Both the position numbers and the translations under genes were made by a program. This document shows positions 34,807 through 44,217 of a DNA stretch of 51,362 bases, piece by piece. The stretch is from Cytidiella melzeri. Taxonomy: Eukaryota; Basidiomycota; Agaricomycetes; Polyporales; Irpicaceae. Below the pieces are notes generated by a model that worked only from the letters and a program-made list of their open reading frames with translations, was not told the origin of the DNA and did no database searches. The stretch covers positions 1 to 51,362 of the forward strand of contig JABYQR010000319.1 of assembly GCA_022592445.1 (NCBI GenBank). The letters run 5' to 3'. How positions within the stretch are numbered: position 1 is the stretch's first letter; every line of letters starts with the position of its first letter.

Positions 34807-34899
34807 CGTCTGCGCACAATAGCATCAGACTTTCAGAAATCTCCAGTATCTCCGCTATTATTCTATTCATCGCTCGCCCCTATCAGCCAATACATCGAC

Positions 34900-36627
34900 A
34901 TGTCGAATCTATCCAATACCGATACATCTAAGGGCAAGCTTCCTAAGCTCGAAGATGATGGCAACGTCAACTCATACGGAACTTGGATCATGCAAGTCGA
35001 AGCGAAATTAAGGGCGATGCACCTCTGGAAATATATTGAGGGAACCGAATCCATTCCGCCCAACGTACCTAAGCTTCGAAAGACATACGAGGAAGAAGTG
35101 GAACATCCAGAGACAGGAGAAATCATTAGAGGGATTAGAAGGGGGAACGAGGATGCAGTGGAAGAAGCGGTGAAGGAGGCCGAGCCATGGTACGACGCGA
35201 ACATGAATACAATCGCGCTACTACTCGAAGCGATTCCTCGCGCAAAGATTCATTTGATTGGACGTACTAGAACTGCGAGAGAAGCGTGGAAAATTCTTCG
35301 GACTGAATATCGACCCATCAACAACCTCCGTGCCGCCTCGTTGCATCAGAAACTCATGAGTTTCACGTGCAAAGAAGAAATGATTGTTAGCAAATGGGTC
35401 GACAGGATCCGAACTATCTACTCAGATCTCTGCGATCAAGATCCAGGTCGACTCTCTGATATCAATTTCGCCACTACCATCGCGGATCTCATCCCAACCA
35501 ACGATAGCTGGCGAATGTTCTCTCGTTCGCTCCATAGCGACATGGCCGAGGCGTACGCTGCTGGAAAACCCATGTCCTCATCCAAGGTCATTGAACTCAT
35601 CAAGGAGGAGGACTGGGCGCAAACCAAGAATGATTCTGAGGTTATCGCGCAAATCTATGAAACCGCGGGAATATATCGGAAACGCCCTGCAGTCTCGGCC
35701 GCGATAGCGAGCCAAGCGGACGGTTCCAAATCTAAACGAGCAACTGAATGGTGCGATAACCCGGAGTGCGACAGCCCGCGAGGTCATTTATCGAAGGACT
35801 GTTTGGCATATGGTGGAGGAAAATGCGGACAATACCCTGAGTGGTGGAGATTCCGCAGAGATATTCACCTTCCACGTGCCCAACGAACGAAGTCTCGAAA
35901 CATATCCAAGAGATTCACAAAGAAAGACACCCCTAGTGCGAATACAGTGGTAAACTCAGCCGACACAACCGACACAACCGCGACCAACACCACGGTAGAC
36001 GCCAATGCCGCGGTGATACTGTCTCAGGACAGCGTCTACGCGTTCAACGTCACTACCAACGATGACCCAATATACAGCATCAAGTGCCACAACGCAGCAC
36101 TGACGGACGAATCTGATAGGTCTAGCTCTGTTTACCACGATTCTGGGGCAAACCGGCACATATTCTTCGACCGCTCCGTGTTCAAGACATACCGTACCAT
36201 CAACGCTCTCACTGTCCGAGGATTCGGGTCCGGACTAACCACATCTGCGGTTGGAGTCGGCGATGTGTACCTCAAAACCGAGGTCAACAGCGTAACAGGC
36301 ACCATCAAATTGTCTGACGTCCTACACGTTCCAGGCGCACGGATGAATCTCATATCTCAAGGATGCCTTGAACGCCGTGGAGTCGGATCAACGACAAACA
36401 ACGGCAACTTGTCCTTGACCTTCAATGGATCCATAGTAATGACCGGGCAATTGAACGACAACAACCTTTATCGCCTGAACGTACGTCCCCTACCACGCGA
36501 CCTAGTTGACCGGATCACTTCAGTTCCATCTCACAAGTCCGCCCACCTCATTGATCGCATCTCGGACGCGCTTGCAGCCACCACATCAATCCGGACAGTC
36601 ACCCCGGATTTTTACACCGCCTACTAG
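34900..36627 (+). CDS. copia Gag and aspartic protease polyprotein part
   Basis: 575 residues from the ATG at 34900, the first good start after the primer-binding site; the frame is open further upstream into the LTR without resemblance. Residues about 20-230 form the UBN2-like Gag (YGTWIMQVEAKLRAMHLWKYI, then EAWKILRTEY and VSKWVDRIRTIYSDL). A CCHC-type knuckle follows (CDNPECDSPRGHLSKDC, wider spacing than CX2CX4HX4C but usual in basidiomycete copia elements). The protease has the DSGA active site in YHDSGANRHIFFD. The frame stops at 36625-36627 just as the pre-integrase domain should begin; that domain continues in the -1 frame. Confidence 0.9.
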   Translation: MSNLSNTDTSKGKLPKLEDDGNVNSYGTWIMQVEAKLRAMHLWKYIEGTESIPPNVPKLRKTYEEEVEHPETGEIIRGIRRGNEDAVEEAVKEAEPWYDANMNTIALLLEAIPRAKIHLIGRTRTAREAWKILRTEYRPINNLRAASLHQKLMSFTCKEEMIVSKWVDRIRTIYSDLCDQDPGRLSDINFATTIADLIPTNDSWRMFSRSLHSDMAEAYAAGKPMSSSKVIELIKEEDWAQTKNDSEVIAQIYETAGIYRKRPAVSAAIASQADGSKSKRATEWCDNPECDSPRGHLSKDCLAYGGGKCGQYPEWWRFRRDIHLPRAQRTKSRNISKRFTKKDTPSANTVVNSADTTDTTATNTTVDANAAVILSQDSVYAFNVTTNDDPIYSIKCHNAALTDESDRSSSVYHDSGANRHIFFDRSVFKTYRTINALTVRGFGSGLTTSAVGVGDVYLKTEVNSVTGTIKLSDVLHVPGARMNLISQGCLERRGVGSTTNNGNLSLTFNGSIVMTGQLNDNNLYRLNVRPLPRDLVDRITSVPSHKSAHLIDRISDALAATTSIRTVTPDFYTAY

Positions 36628-39521
36628 GCCATACAGGCGTTAAAGGGCTATCTCCGAGGAGCACTGGGATCCATGTCTCTCCGAAATCCGCAGACCACCT
36701 CCCGTGCGAGACATGTGCACGCGCCAACATCAAACGACTCCCATTTCCAAAATCCTCAAATCTAAGAGCTGATCGCATTCTATTCCGAATCCATCTTGAC
36801 ATATGCGGACCCTTGCCAACAGGCTACGGCGGCGTGAGGTACTTCATGCCATGCGTGGACTGCAACTCTCGGTGGAGAGTGGCCTTATTCCTCAAATCCA
36901 GGTCCGAGGCCCTACGCGAGTTCACAAAATACAAGGTGGCGGTGGAGAAATTCACTGGACAACAACTCGCGGTCCTACGACTTGACAACGCGCCTGAACT
37001 CATTCAAGGCGACTTTCGCGCCTACTGCGAACGCGAGGGAATTACATACGAGAAAATCGTGCCAGACGCTTCGCCACAGAACGGAGTTGCGGAGCGGACG
37101 AACTGGTCTCTTGCGTCTATGGCTCGTGCCATGCTTATCGACAGCGGGCTCGGCGATTTCTTCTGGCCACTCGCGGTGCAATGCGCCGCTCACATCCTAA
37201 ACCGAATCGCGACTAGCGCACTACCACCCAATCTCACTCCCTATCACATCTGGTACAATCGCGATCCTGACATCTCGCATTTCCGGGTCTTTGGCACTCG
37301 CGTCATCTGTCGCAAGATGGACTCGGATGCACTCAACAAAATACAACCTCGCGGAGAAGAAGGACGATTCGTGGGTTACGCACAAGACGCCAAAGGCTAC
37401 TTGGTGTGGTTCCCAGACTCACGCACCATACGCTCACGCCGAGATCTCGTTTTTCTCGACGACACCAACCCCTTGCCTACACACAGCGACGCGTCCTCAT
37501 CTCCCCTATGGGACGATGTACTCATGCCGAACGACCGGCGCTACCTCGACCATAGCGTCGACGGCGAACCGCCGCACGAAGATGTGTCCTCGCCTCAGCC
37601 GTATGCTGAGGAGACTCTTCGTGCCCCGTCTGGGCGAGTTCCGTCTGAACTCACCGCTCCGTATGAGCACGCTCCGTATGAGCAAGCTCCGTATGAGCCT
37701 AGTACCCCGTTAGGGTCCGTACCGACGGTGGGCAGACCCGTGCGTTCGCGGAAACTGCCGTCAAGATATATGGAAAACAATCTCGAGTATTCGAACGAGG
37801 GGGGGCTGAGCATAAACGCTCTCACACACGAGATTGAGCTGACCGATCCCACCGTGTCGCAGATCCACCACGCACTATCCACCAACACAAAGCCACTACT
37901 ACCGATCGCCGACACGAATGCGAAAGACCCCCGTACAATTGCCGAAGCCGAACGCGGAGAGTACTGGGAACACTGGCTGGCCGCCATTCATGAGGAGCTC
38001 GAGGCACTGCGAGAAAAAGGCGTCTACGAGGACGTCGACAGCGTTCCTCACGGTCGAAAACCCGTAGACTCCAAATGGGTTCTTCACCTCAAACGGAACG
38101 CTGACGGACACATTGCGAGATTCAAGGCGAGACTAGTGGCAAAGGGGTTCACACAGATCCCTGGACAAGACTTCACTTTCACGTTCGCCCCTGTTGCTCG
38201 ATGGGACTCGATACGCACCATCCTAGCAATCTCCGCCCATGACGACCTTTACCTGCGCCACATTGATATCAAGACCGCGTTTCTTAATGGTCCACTCGCC
38301 GAAGAGATCTACATGAACAAGCCCACAATCCTTGGGAACGGCTACTGGCGTCTTCGGAAAGGTCTATACGGCTTGAAACAAGCAGGCCGATCCTGGTACC
38401 TGGAATTCAACAAGAAATACCAGTCTCTCGGCTTCACGCGATGCGAGTCTGACTGGAGCGTTCACGTGCGCGACGTAGGAGGATCCAAATCAATGTCTGC
38501 GACGAGTGTCGATGACATCTTACTGGCAACCCGTACAGAAGGCGAATCAGACTTGATCACGCGCGGACTCAAGGGACTCTTCGACATCACGGACAATGGA
38601 GAAGTCGAATGGCTATTAGGTTGCAAAGTGATGCGCAACCGCGCAAGACACTCCATCACTCTCTCTCAGGAAACATACATTCTGTCGATTCTCAGACTAT
38701 TCGACATGGAATTCTGCAACGCTGTCTCAACGCCATTGCCGGCAAAGATCGTCTTGTCGCGAGAGGAAGCCCCGAAGACAGCTGAGGAACGCGTAGAATT
38801 GAACTCGCTACCCTACTGCACGCTGGTCGGCAAAGTCATGTACCTCGCAACTACGACGAGGCCTGACATCGCCTACGCTGTACGAGAACTCGCCAGGTAC
38901 ATGTCATGCTATGGACACGCGCATTGGACAGCCGCCAAGCACCTTCTACAGTATCTCCAGGGCACAAGATCACTTGGACTCACGCTAGGAAATCTCGACC
39001 CGGAGTATCCCCTGTTCCATGCGTTCACGGATTCCGACTGGGGCGCGGGAGATGGAAGGAAATCAATATCTGGGTATGTCATGATCGTGTACCACTCACC
39101 AATTGCCTGGAGCTCGAAACAACAAGCTGTTGTCGCCCTATCGTCGTGCGAAGCCGAGTACATGGCCTGTTCACATGCGGCGTGCCAAGTCATCTGGGTG
39201 CGACAACTCCTTGGCGAACTTGGTATCACGCTACACGACCCTACTACGCTGTATTGCGACAACAACGGGACAATAGCTTGCACTCACGACCCCCACGGTC
39301 ATACTCGAATGAAGCATATCGATATTCGGGCACATTTCATCAGGAACTGCGTTAACGAAGGGAAAATCGATGTTAGAAGAGTTGAGGGAAAGGAGAATAA
39401 GGCGGATATATTCACGAAGACGCTTGGAGGAATACTACACACACACGCACTCGACATGCTGGGACTACACGCGCGTCAAGGGGGGGTGTCAATTGGTGAC
39501 ACGCGCGGAGGTACGAAGTGA
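36555..39521 (+). CDS. copia integrase, reverse transcriptase and RNase H
   Basis: Open from 36555 to the stop at 39521, about 35 nt inside the 3' LTR; family resemblance begins at 36615. Pre-integrase: HRLLGHTG and CETCARANIKRLPFP. Integrase catalytic residues: Asp in HLDICGPLP, Asp in RLDNAPELI and Glu in NGVAERTN. RT: WVLHLKRNADG, ARLVAKGFTQIPGQDF, DIKTAFLNGPLAEEIYM, KGLYGLKQAGRSWY and the catalytic SVDDILLA, where the usual Tyr of YVDD is Ser. RNase H: FTDSDWGAG, AWSSKQQAVVALSSCEAEYMA, LYCDNNGTIA and HIDIRAHFIR, ending with NKADIFTKTL. Between integrase and RT is a 15-bp repeat in three copies (37656-37700, encoding APYEH, APYEQ, APYEP). All other catalytic residues appear in place. Confidence 0.93.
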   Translation, partial: SHLGRACSHHINPDSHPGFLHRLLGHTGVKGLSPRSTGIHVSPKSADHLPCETCARANIKRLPFPKSSNLRADRILFRIHLDICGPLPTGYGGVRYFMPCVDCNSRWRVALFLKSRSEALREFTKYKVAVEKFTGQQLAVLRLDNAPELIQGDFRAYCEREGITYEKIVPDASPQNGVAERTNWSLASMARAMLIDSGLGDFFWPLAVQCAAHILNRIATSALPPNLTPYHIWYNRDPDISHFRVFGTRVICRKMDSDALNKIQPRGEEGRFVGYAQDAKGYLVWFPDSRTIRSRRDLVFLDDTNPLPTHSDASSSPLWDDVLMPNDRRYLDHSVDGEPPHEDVSSPQPYAEETLRAPSGRVPSELTAPYEHAPYEQAPYEPSTPLGSVPTVGRPVRSRKLPSRYMENNLEYSNEGGLSINALTHEIELTDPTVSQIHHALSTNTKPLLPIADTNAKDPRTIAEAERGEYWEHWLAAIHEELEALREKGVYEDVDSVPHGRKPVDSKWVLHLKRNADGHIARFKARLVAKGFTQIPGQDFTFTFAPVARWDSIRTILAISAHDDLYLRHIDIKTAFLNGPLAEEIYMNKPTILGNGYWRLRKGLYGLKQAGRSWYLEFNKKYQSLGFTRCESDWSVHVRDVGGSKSMSATSVDDILLATRTEGESDLITRGLKGLFDITDNGEVEWLLGCKVMRNRARHSITLSQETYILSILRLFDMEFCNAVSTPLPAKIVLSREEAPKTAEERVELNSLPYCTLVGKVMYLATTTRPDIAYAVRELARYMSCYGHAHWTAAKHLLQYLQGTRSLGLTLGNLDPEYPLFHAFTDSDWGAGDGRKSISGYVMIVYHSPIAWSSKQQAVVALSSCEAEYMACSHAACQVIWVRQLLGELGITLHDPTTLYCDNNGTIACTHDPHGHTRMKHIDIRAHFIRNCVNEGKIDVRRVEGKENKADIFTKTLGGILHTHALDMLGLHARQGGVSIGDTRGGTK
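36609..36613 (+). other. run of five T at the Gag/Pol frame change
   Basis: The Gag frame and the integrase frame overlap only from 36555 to 36627. The GAG-pre-integrase motif HRLLGHTG begins at 36615 in the -1 frame, right after this T run. A one-base loss in the T run would explain the change; a programmed -1 shift is the alternative, but the exact X-XXY-YYZ heptamer is not met. Confidence 0.6.
39478..39486 (+). other. polypurine tract of the copia element
   Basis: AAGGGGGGG directly abuts the TG that opens the 3' LTR. It is the expected primer site for plus-strand DNA synthesis. Confidence 0.85.
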
Positions 39522-39724
39522 GACGGATACGGGAACGGGAGGCGCATCAGCGCAGAGAGACAGTCGGGTTACTATACACGGATTCCCGCTGATCGAACAT
39601 TTTGTATAAATTGACTCGAAAGGCACAGGGGTTCAGCATCTCTTGCTTACCCTGTGCCAGGTACGCCGTATGCGTTGTAATATATAATCTCTTGCTTACC
39701 CTGTGCCAGACCCTCTGTTTGACA
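39487..39724 (+). repeat. copia 3' LTR
   Basis: 238 bp, identical by eye to the 5' LTR at 34557-34794. The pol frame ends within its first 35 bases. It is followed by the second GGCTG target copy at 39725-39729. Confidence 0.95.
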
Positions 39725-39729
39725 GGCTG
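39725..39729. repeat. target-site duplication of the copia element, right copy
   Basis: GGCTG, matching 34552-34556. The sequence from here on was originally adjacent to the quinone oxidoreductase promoter. Confidence 0.9.
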
Positions 39730-41288
39730 AAACAGGTTATGGTTGAGGTAGGAGAAGAGCGAGTCGACTTGAGCATTGTGCGGAGGATAGGAGTAGCAGG
39801 AAAGGGTGGCGTGGTAGCGCTGTACCGGCTCAGACGCAGCTCGTTCCCGACACGCATGATAAACGCAATTGTACTTCAGCTACAGTCGAACCCCTGTACC
39901 CCTTATACATGCGACGCGAGTTTTCACTTCAACTCCTATCATAGTGTTCTCGATGTGTATGGAAACTAATGAAACTTATGAAACTGGTTGTTAACCCATG
40001 ATGCAGCTGCTTGAGCTCGACTCAACTCGAAGTCTCGCACTGCGCGCCCGAGAGTTTGGGAACTTTACCCAAGCGTCAAGATCTTGCACCGAAAGCTTCG
40101 TTGCGGGATGATTGATGTCGATTGTCGACGGGAGGCACAGACCACGGACGGCGTACTAACCACGTCCATGGCTCACTGTAAAGACTGTGGGTATGTTGAG
40201 CTGCTTGACATACAAATGAAAGGTTGACGGGGCATAAGCCCATGTTCAATTCTGCAGTCTACGTTGACAGTATCCGGTGGACGGACTTATCATGAAACAA
40301 CTCAAAAGTTGGATTAGAACTAGTCTCGTACCCAGACGTTTTGGGAATCCCGATTGGGACAGGGGATGGCGAGAAAAAAGACAGCTCGCTCCCCGAACGT
40401 CTGGTGAACTTCGTAGTGATTGGGTGTAGATCATTCGCACATGACCGCATCGAAGGACAGAGCGACTCCCACTAGGGGCAAACGCCGATTTCACACACCT
40501 TGAAATTTGCATGATTACCCACTTAAATGTTAACTATCAGCAGATAATCCATAAGCAATTTTGGGCTCGGAATTGTTTCTTAATGTTTGAGAATACAAAA
40601 TAATGCTATACAAATTCTGTGCCTTTGCAGGGGCAGGAAATTATGTTTTTTAATTGGTAGTTAAATCAGAAAGAAAAATGAAAGGAAGTTTACCTTTCAA
40701 GGCTTGGAAAATCAAGTGGAAAAGATGCCTTCCACGGATTTGGAAAAGGGCATGAAAAAATCCAGAAAAGGAAAGGGCAGGTAGAATTTCCGGCGACGTG
40801 CTACTGAAAAGTTCTGGAAAGTTGTTTGCCACATTATGTTGGCCATCACCCGACACACGTGGGAAATCTATTTGTCTGTACAATTCTAGGTTGGTCGGAA
40901 ATCTGCCCGAAAAATCAATATTGACACAGATTTTCGGAGCGCGGAAAGGCTGCCAGTAGATAGGCTTAAAAATCTGTAGAAAATTCACAAAAATGTCTTT
41001 GATTGTATATCAATGTAACCTACCAAACATAACCAGATATTCACGGGATTTTTAACATCTCAAATAACTCTCACAATAATTTCACGCCATGTGAAATCAG
41101 CCTTTGCCCGCAGTGTCCAAGTTTCGACTGCGTCACAGTAGGTCATACATTGAAGCGCCCTCAGTGCGAGGTGTAAGCGAATATAACTTTGATCAGTTTT
41201 TGCGCTACCCACTTGAAATTGCAGAAACACATGCCTATGCGCTATTTCTGCCTGTAGGAATTCTGACTAAGTGATATGACCGAGGGAT
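39730..41288. other. no gene recognised; displaced oxidoreductase 5' flank, then AT-rich sequence
   Basis: The first several hundred bases should be the original upstream region of the quinone oxidoreductase gene. From about 40500 the sequence turns AT-rich. A 112-codon minus-strand frame at 40988-40650 is Phe- and Asn-rich and resembles no protein. Nothing here is supported as a gene. Confidence 0.35.
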
Positions 41289-41968
41289 CAAGAGATAGAA
41301 CAGTATCTCTGGGTGCTATGCTCTTTTTGGCAGTATGACTGGGTGGACTGGCTGCCAATTGCGGAATTTGCGCTCAATAGCTAAGTACACTCGTCTACCG
41401 GGAAGGCTCCCTTCAAATTGATCTATGGGTATCTACCGGAATTTCAGGTGCCTTTGAACCCAGTGTCAAACGTTCCCGCAGCAGATGAACGTCTTCGAGC
41501 GCTACGAGAAGCCCAAGAAGATGCTAAAGCTGCGTTACAACTTACTGCAGAACGCATGAAACGGTTCTACAATCACGGAGTTGCAAAAGCTCCACAGTTT
41601 AAAGATGGTGACAAAGTCTACGTGGAACGCAGAAAACATCCAAAGGAACAACCGGTGGCAAAACTAGAACCAAAACGAGATGGTCCCTATGAGATCTTAG
41701 AAAAGATTGGGGATTTGAACTACCGGGTTAAACTCACCATTCGAGACAAGCGCCACCTGGTGTTCCATGTGGATAGGTTAGGACCAGCCAAGACAGCAGG
41801 TTTGGTCCCTAACCGGGAATTTCCTGAACCTGAGCCAATCGTAGTTGACAAAGAAGAGGAGTAAAACGTAGAACAGATTCTTGATTCAAGGATCTTCGGG
41901 CAAAAGAAGGAGTTTCAGCAGGCTCCTACCCAGCTGTCCTTTCGAGCGTCAGAGGCTATGTCTCGAGG
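41289..41968 (+). pseudogene. remnant of a gypsy integrase C-terminus and chromodomain
   Basis: The frame starts abruptly at QEIEQYLWVL, continues through DWVDWLPIAEFALNS to a TAA at 41382, then SSTGKAPFKLIYGYLPEF and the C-terminal integrase barrel (FKDGDKVYVERRK, LEPKRDGPYEILEKIGDLNYRV, HLVFHVDRLGP). After a second stop at 41862-41864 the same frame shows VEQILDSRIFGQKKEF, the start of a chromodomain, then jumps to a short end (RASEAMSRGT), so most of the chromodomain is deleted. It is a different lineage from the large chromovirus downstream, with only moderate similarity in the same region. The rest of the element is missing. Confidence 0.8.
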
Positions 41969-42094
41969 GACTTAACTAGATAAATAATAAATGACATAAA
42001 CCAATTATAGACATGTATCAATGATGTGCTTATATAATGGAATTACCAAAAAAAGAAATACATCAATATTCCCAACCTTAATCCTCTGACGCTC
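41944..42094. repeat. 12-bp perfect inverted repeat spanning 151 bp
   Basis: GAGCGTCAGAGG at 41944-41955 and its exact complement CCTCTGACGCTC at 42083-42094. The first arm overlaps the end of the gypsy remnant, so the second may be part of that element's LTR or a rearrangement. The interval between is AT-rich. Confidence 0.5.
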
Positions 42095-42237
42095 TCTAGG
42101 ACGGCTGGCACCAAACAACTGTAAATAGCGGGCTCCGGCGACGAAACACCCGGAATTCCTCCATTTAGAAGAGATCACCATTGCGCGCAGCTCCTCAGCG
42201 AGAAGGCAGGAATAATCAAATTTTTTCGTCTGTCTCG

Positions 42238-43290
42238 ATGTCGCGTCCCTCGCGTGCGGAACTTATCTGTCCAAGAGTCCCAACGCTTCAGACAATCCGT
42301 GACAAGGGTGAAAAAGGTTTTGGGAGCAGGCCGTGTCTTTGGCAGGCAGAACTCGATCCAGCTATCCTCCATGGCGCAAAGGATGTCCTCGCAGTCTCCG
42401 GGACAGGGTCTGGCAAAACTCTCACCTTCTGGCTCCCGTTACTGTTTTGCCCGGAGGGTATGCAGATTGTTATAACCCCTCTCAATATTCTTGGCGCACA
42501 GAACCAAGCGCAGCTGCAAGCCAAGGGAATCAACGCGATATTGGTCAACGCGCAAACTGTATTGCCACAGGTCATCCAGGTTTGTCTGTATTAAAAACCG
42601 GAGACATTGATCAGTACTCAGTTCGAATGCACTGGCACTCAGGACATTACCGCGAGAAGATACCGAGTTGTCATTGTCAATCCGGAGCTGGCATTAGTGA
42701 ACCGCGGCCCATTTGAAAAACTCTGGAGAGATCGTACCTTTGTGTTGAAGATCATCAGCATCGTATGGGACGAGGCCCATTGTATCAGCACATGGGGCGC
42801 ATTTCAAAAGGAATATGCGGAGGCGGGTCGGCTTCGAAGCTTGCTTGTAGAGGAGGTGCCGTATATAGTCGTTTTGGCCACATTACCTGAAAAAATGCCG
42901 AAAGATGTTATGTCAACTCTCAAAATGGAACCAGAAAAAACCGTGAAGATTTTGCGGTCAAACAACCGCCCGAATGTTTACCTCAGCGTTTGCAAGATAA
43001 GCCACTCGTTGAAGAGCTATAAAGATCTCCACTTCTTAATCCCAGAGAACTGGACACCGGGTGTGAAACTTCCCAAGTTTCTTCTTTTCTTCGATAGTAT
43101 CCAGGAGTCTGTAGATGCAACCAAGTTGCTGTGGAACAAGATGCCTGAGGAACTGCAACATCGTGTTGTGTGGTTTAACTCACACATCACACCGCAATTT
43201 TGGGAGCGGACCACAAACGCGTTCAAGGAGTCCGGTGCAGATTCCGAAGGTCCATACGTTCTAGGCTGCACGGACTTGTTTGGATTAGTG
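42238..43290 (+). pseudogene. RecQ-like DEAH helicase, 3' part missing
   Basis: Two exon-like blocks, 42238-42579 and 42622 to about 43287, join in phase. Motif I is SGTGSGKTLTFWLPLLF, then VITPLNILGAQNQAQL (Ia), YRVVIVNPE, motif II as VWDEAHCISTWGAFQKEYAEAGRL, VVLATLPEK (III), and the second RecA lobe with LPKFLLFFDSIQESVDATKLL and YVLGCTDLFGL. RecQ helicases unwind DNA from 3' to 5'; basidiomycetes have many divergent copies, often near repeats. The frame breaks off at the end of the second lobe at a donor-like gtgagt (43288), 2 bases before the LTR of the chromovirus. Motifs V-VI, the RQC region and everything after are not found elsewhere in the window. No stop lies within the two blocks, so loss may be recent or the rest may lie elsewhere. 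Confidence 0.75.
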
Positions 43291-43294
43291 AGTG

Positions 43295-44052
43295 TGACAC
43301 GGAGACAAGGCTCGACGTGACAGACAGGGACACGAAGTGGATATCGACGAGGAGGTGGTGGCAGGCGTGTAGCACAATGCTCTCACCAGCTATCAGACTT
43401 TATACAAGTTATCTAGCCCAGTAAAGACCAAGTTAGTATTCTGACTACCAGCTATGTAGTACAGAGGGGATTTGCTTACCTAGCCCAGTAAAGACCAAGA
43501 GGTCGAGATGGGGGCTAGGAGCGTACATGCAGCAGTATATATAGACTTCAGGGACCTGCGCACAGACCATGTTGAGGGCAGGCTTTGCAAGAAGCCGTGT
43601 GAACAAAGAACAAAAGAACTACCTAAAGGAGAACAATAGCTATTGTCTAGACCTTGCCAAGAACTCTACTCGTGAGAGAATCTATCTAAAAGGAGACCAA
43701 CTATTGTATTCCATTCCCACACCTGTGAGAACATCCTTCCATAAAGAGAACAATAGGGAAATAACAAAAGGAGTCCATGTGAACGGTATCTATGACGTCA
43801 AACCCTAGCTATGGGCTGAGCCATGTGCTTGTAGCCATGTGGGCTTACTTAAGCTAAGTCACATGCCAGTGTGACGTAGTAGCAAGTAATGTGACCGTGT
43901 GGAGCGTCTAAGCCACGTGATACGGGCGCTTAATAGATGTGCAAAAGGAGTTTATGCAGAGAGAATTGAAACTGGGTTGTAGCCCGGAGTTTTACAGATA
44001 AAAACAAGAGGTAAGTTGCGAAAATTAAGGGCTAGTCAGGCCATCCATGACA
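43295..44052 (-). repeat. chromovirus 3' LTR (left copy)
   Basis: Runs from TGACACGGAGA to CCATGACA on the + strand, so TG...CA on the element strand. A TATATATA at 43536-43543 could serve as the promoter in element sense. It carries an extra block of about 65 bp flanked by two copies of ctagcccagtaaagaccaag (near 43420 and 43480); the other LTR has one copy. Confidence 0.85.
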
Positions 44053-44065
44053 TTACCCCCCTCCT
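44053..44065 (-). other. polypurine tract of the chromovirus
   Basis: On the minus strand AGGAGGGGGGTAA ends at the first base of the 3' LTR, the usual place for plus-strand priming. Confidence 0.65.
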
Positions 44066-44217
44066 AAAATCGAGCGTCCTCGCGAAGCATCACTGTGCTG
44101 TGGTGATAGAGGTCTTCTACCCGTCTACAGGGATTCAGCAGAATTGCCCCGATTGTCTAGTCAGAAGGATGCTAGGAAGTTTCTCCCCTTCTGGTGTCGT
44201 TGACTCGACGTTACCCG

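Larger units (their letters stand above)
34557..39724 (+). mobile_element. Ty1/copia LTR retrotransposon, nearly intact and young
   Basis: 5168 bp, bounded by two 238-bp LTRs that I find identical base for base, each starting TGTCAA and ending TTGACA, with a GGCTG duplication outside. Inside are a primer-binding site right after the 5' LTR, Gag with zinc knuckle and protease, then integrase, reverse transcriptase and RNase H in the copia order (integrase before RT), and a polypurine tract before the 3' LTR. Gag-protease and integrase-RT-RNase H are in different frames, the second being -1 relative to the first. Identical LTRs mean insertion was recent. It is inserted in the 5' flank of the quinone oxidoreductase gene, pointing away from it. 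Confidence 0.95.

Noticed and set aside
34672..34899. Extension of copia Gag upstream into the LTR
   Set aside because: The frame is open by chance through the LTR and primer-binding site; Gag resemblance begins after the ATG at 34900.
40650..40988. 112-codon minus-strand frame in AT-rich DNA
   Set aside because: Composition is driven by AT bias (Phe, Asn, Ile), there is no domain, no splice or promoter context, and it lies among transposon remnants.
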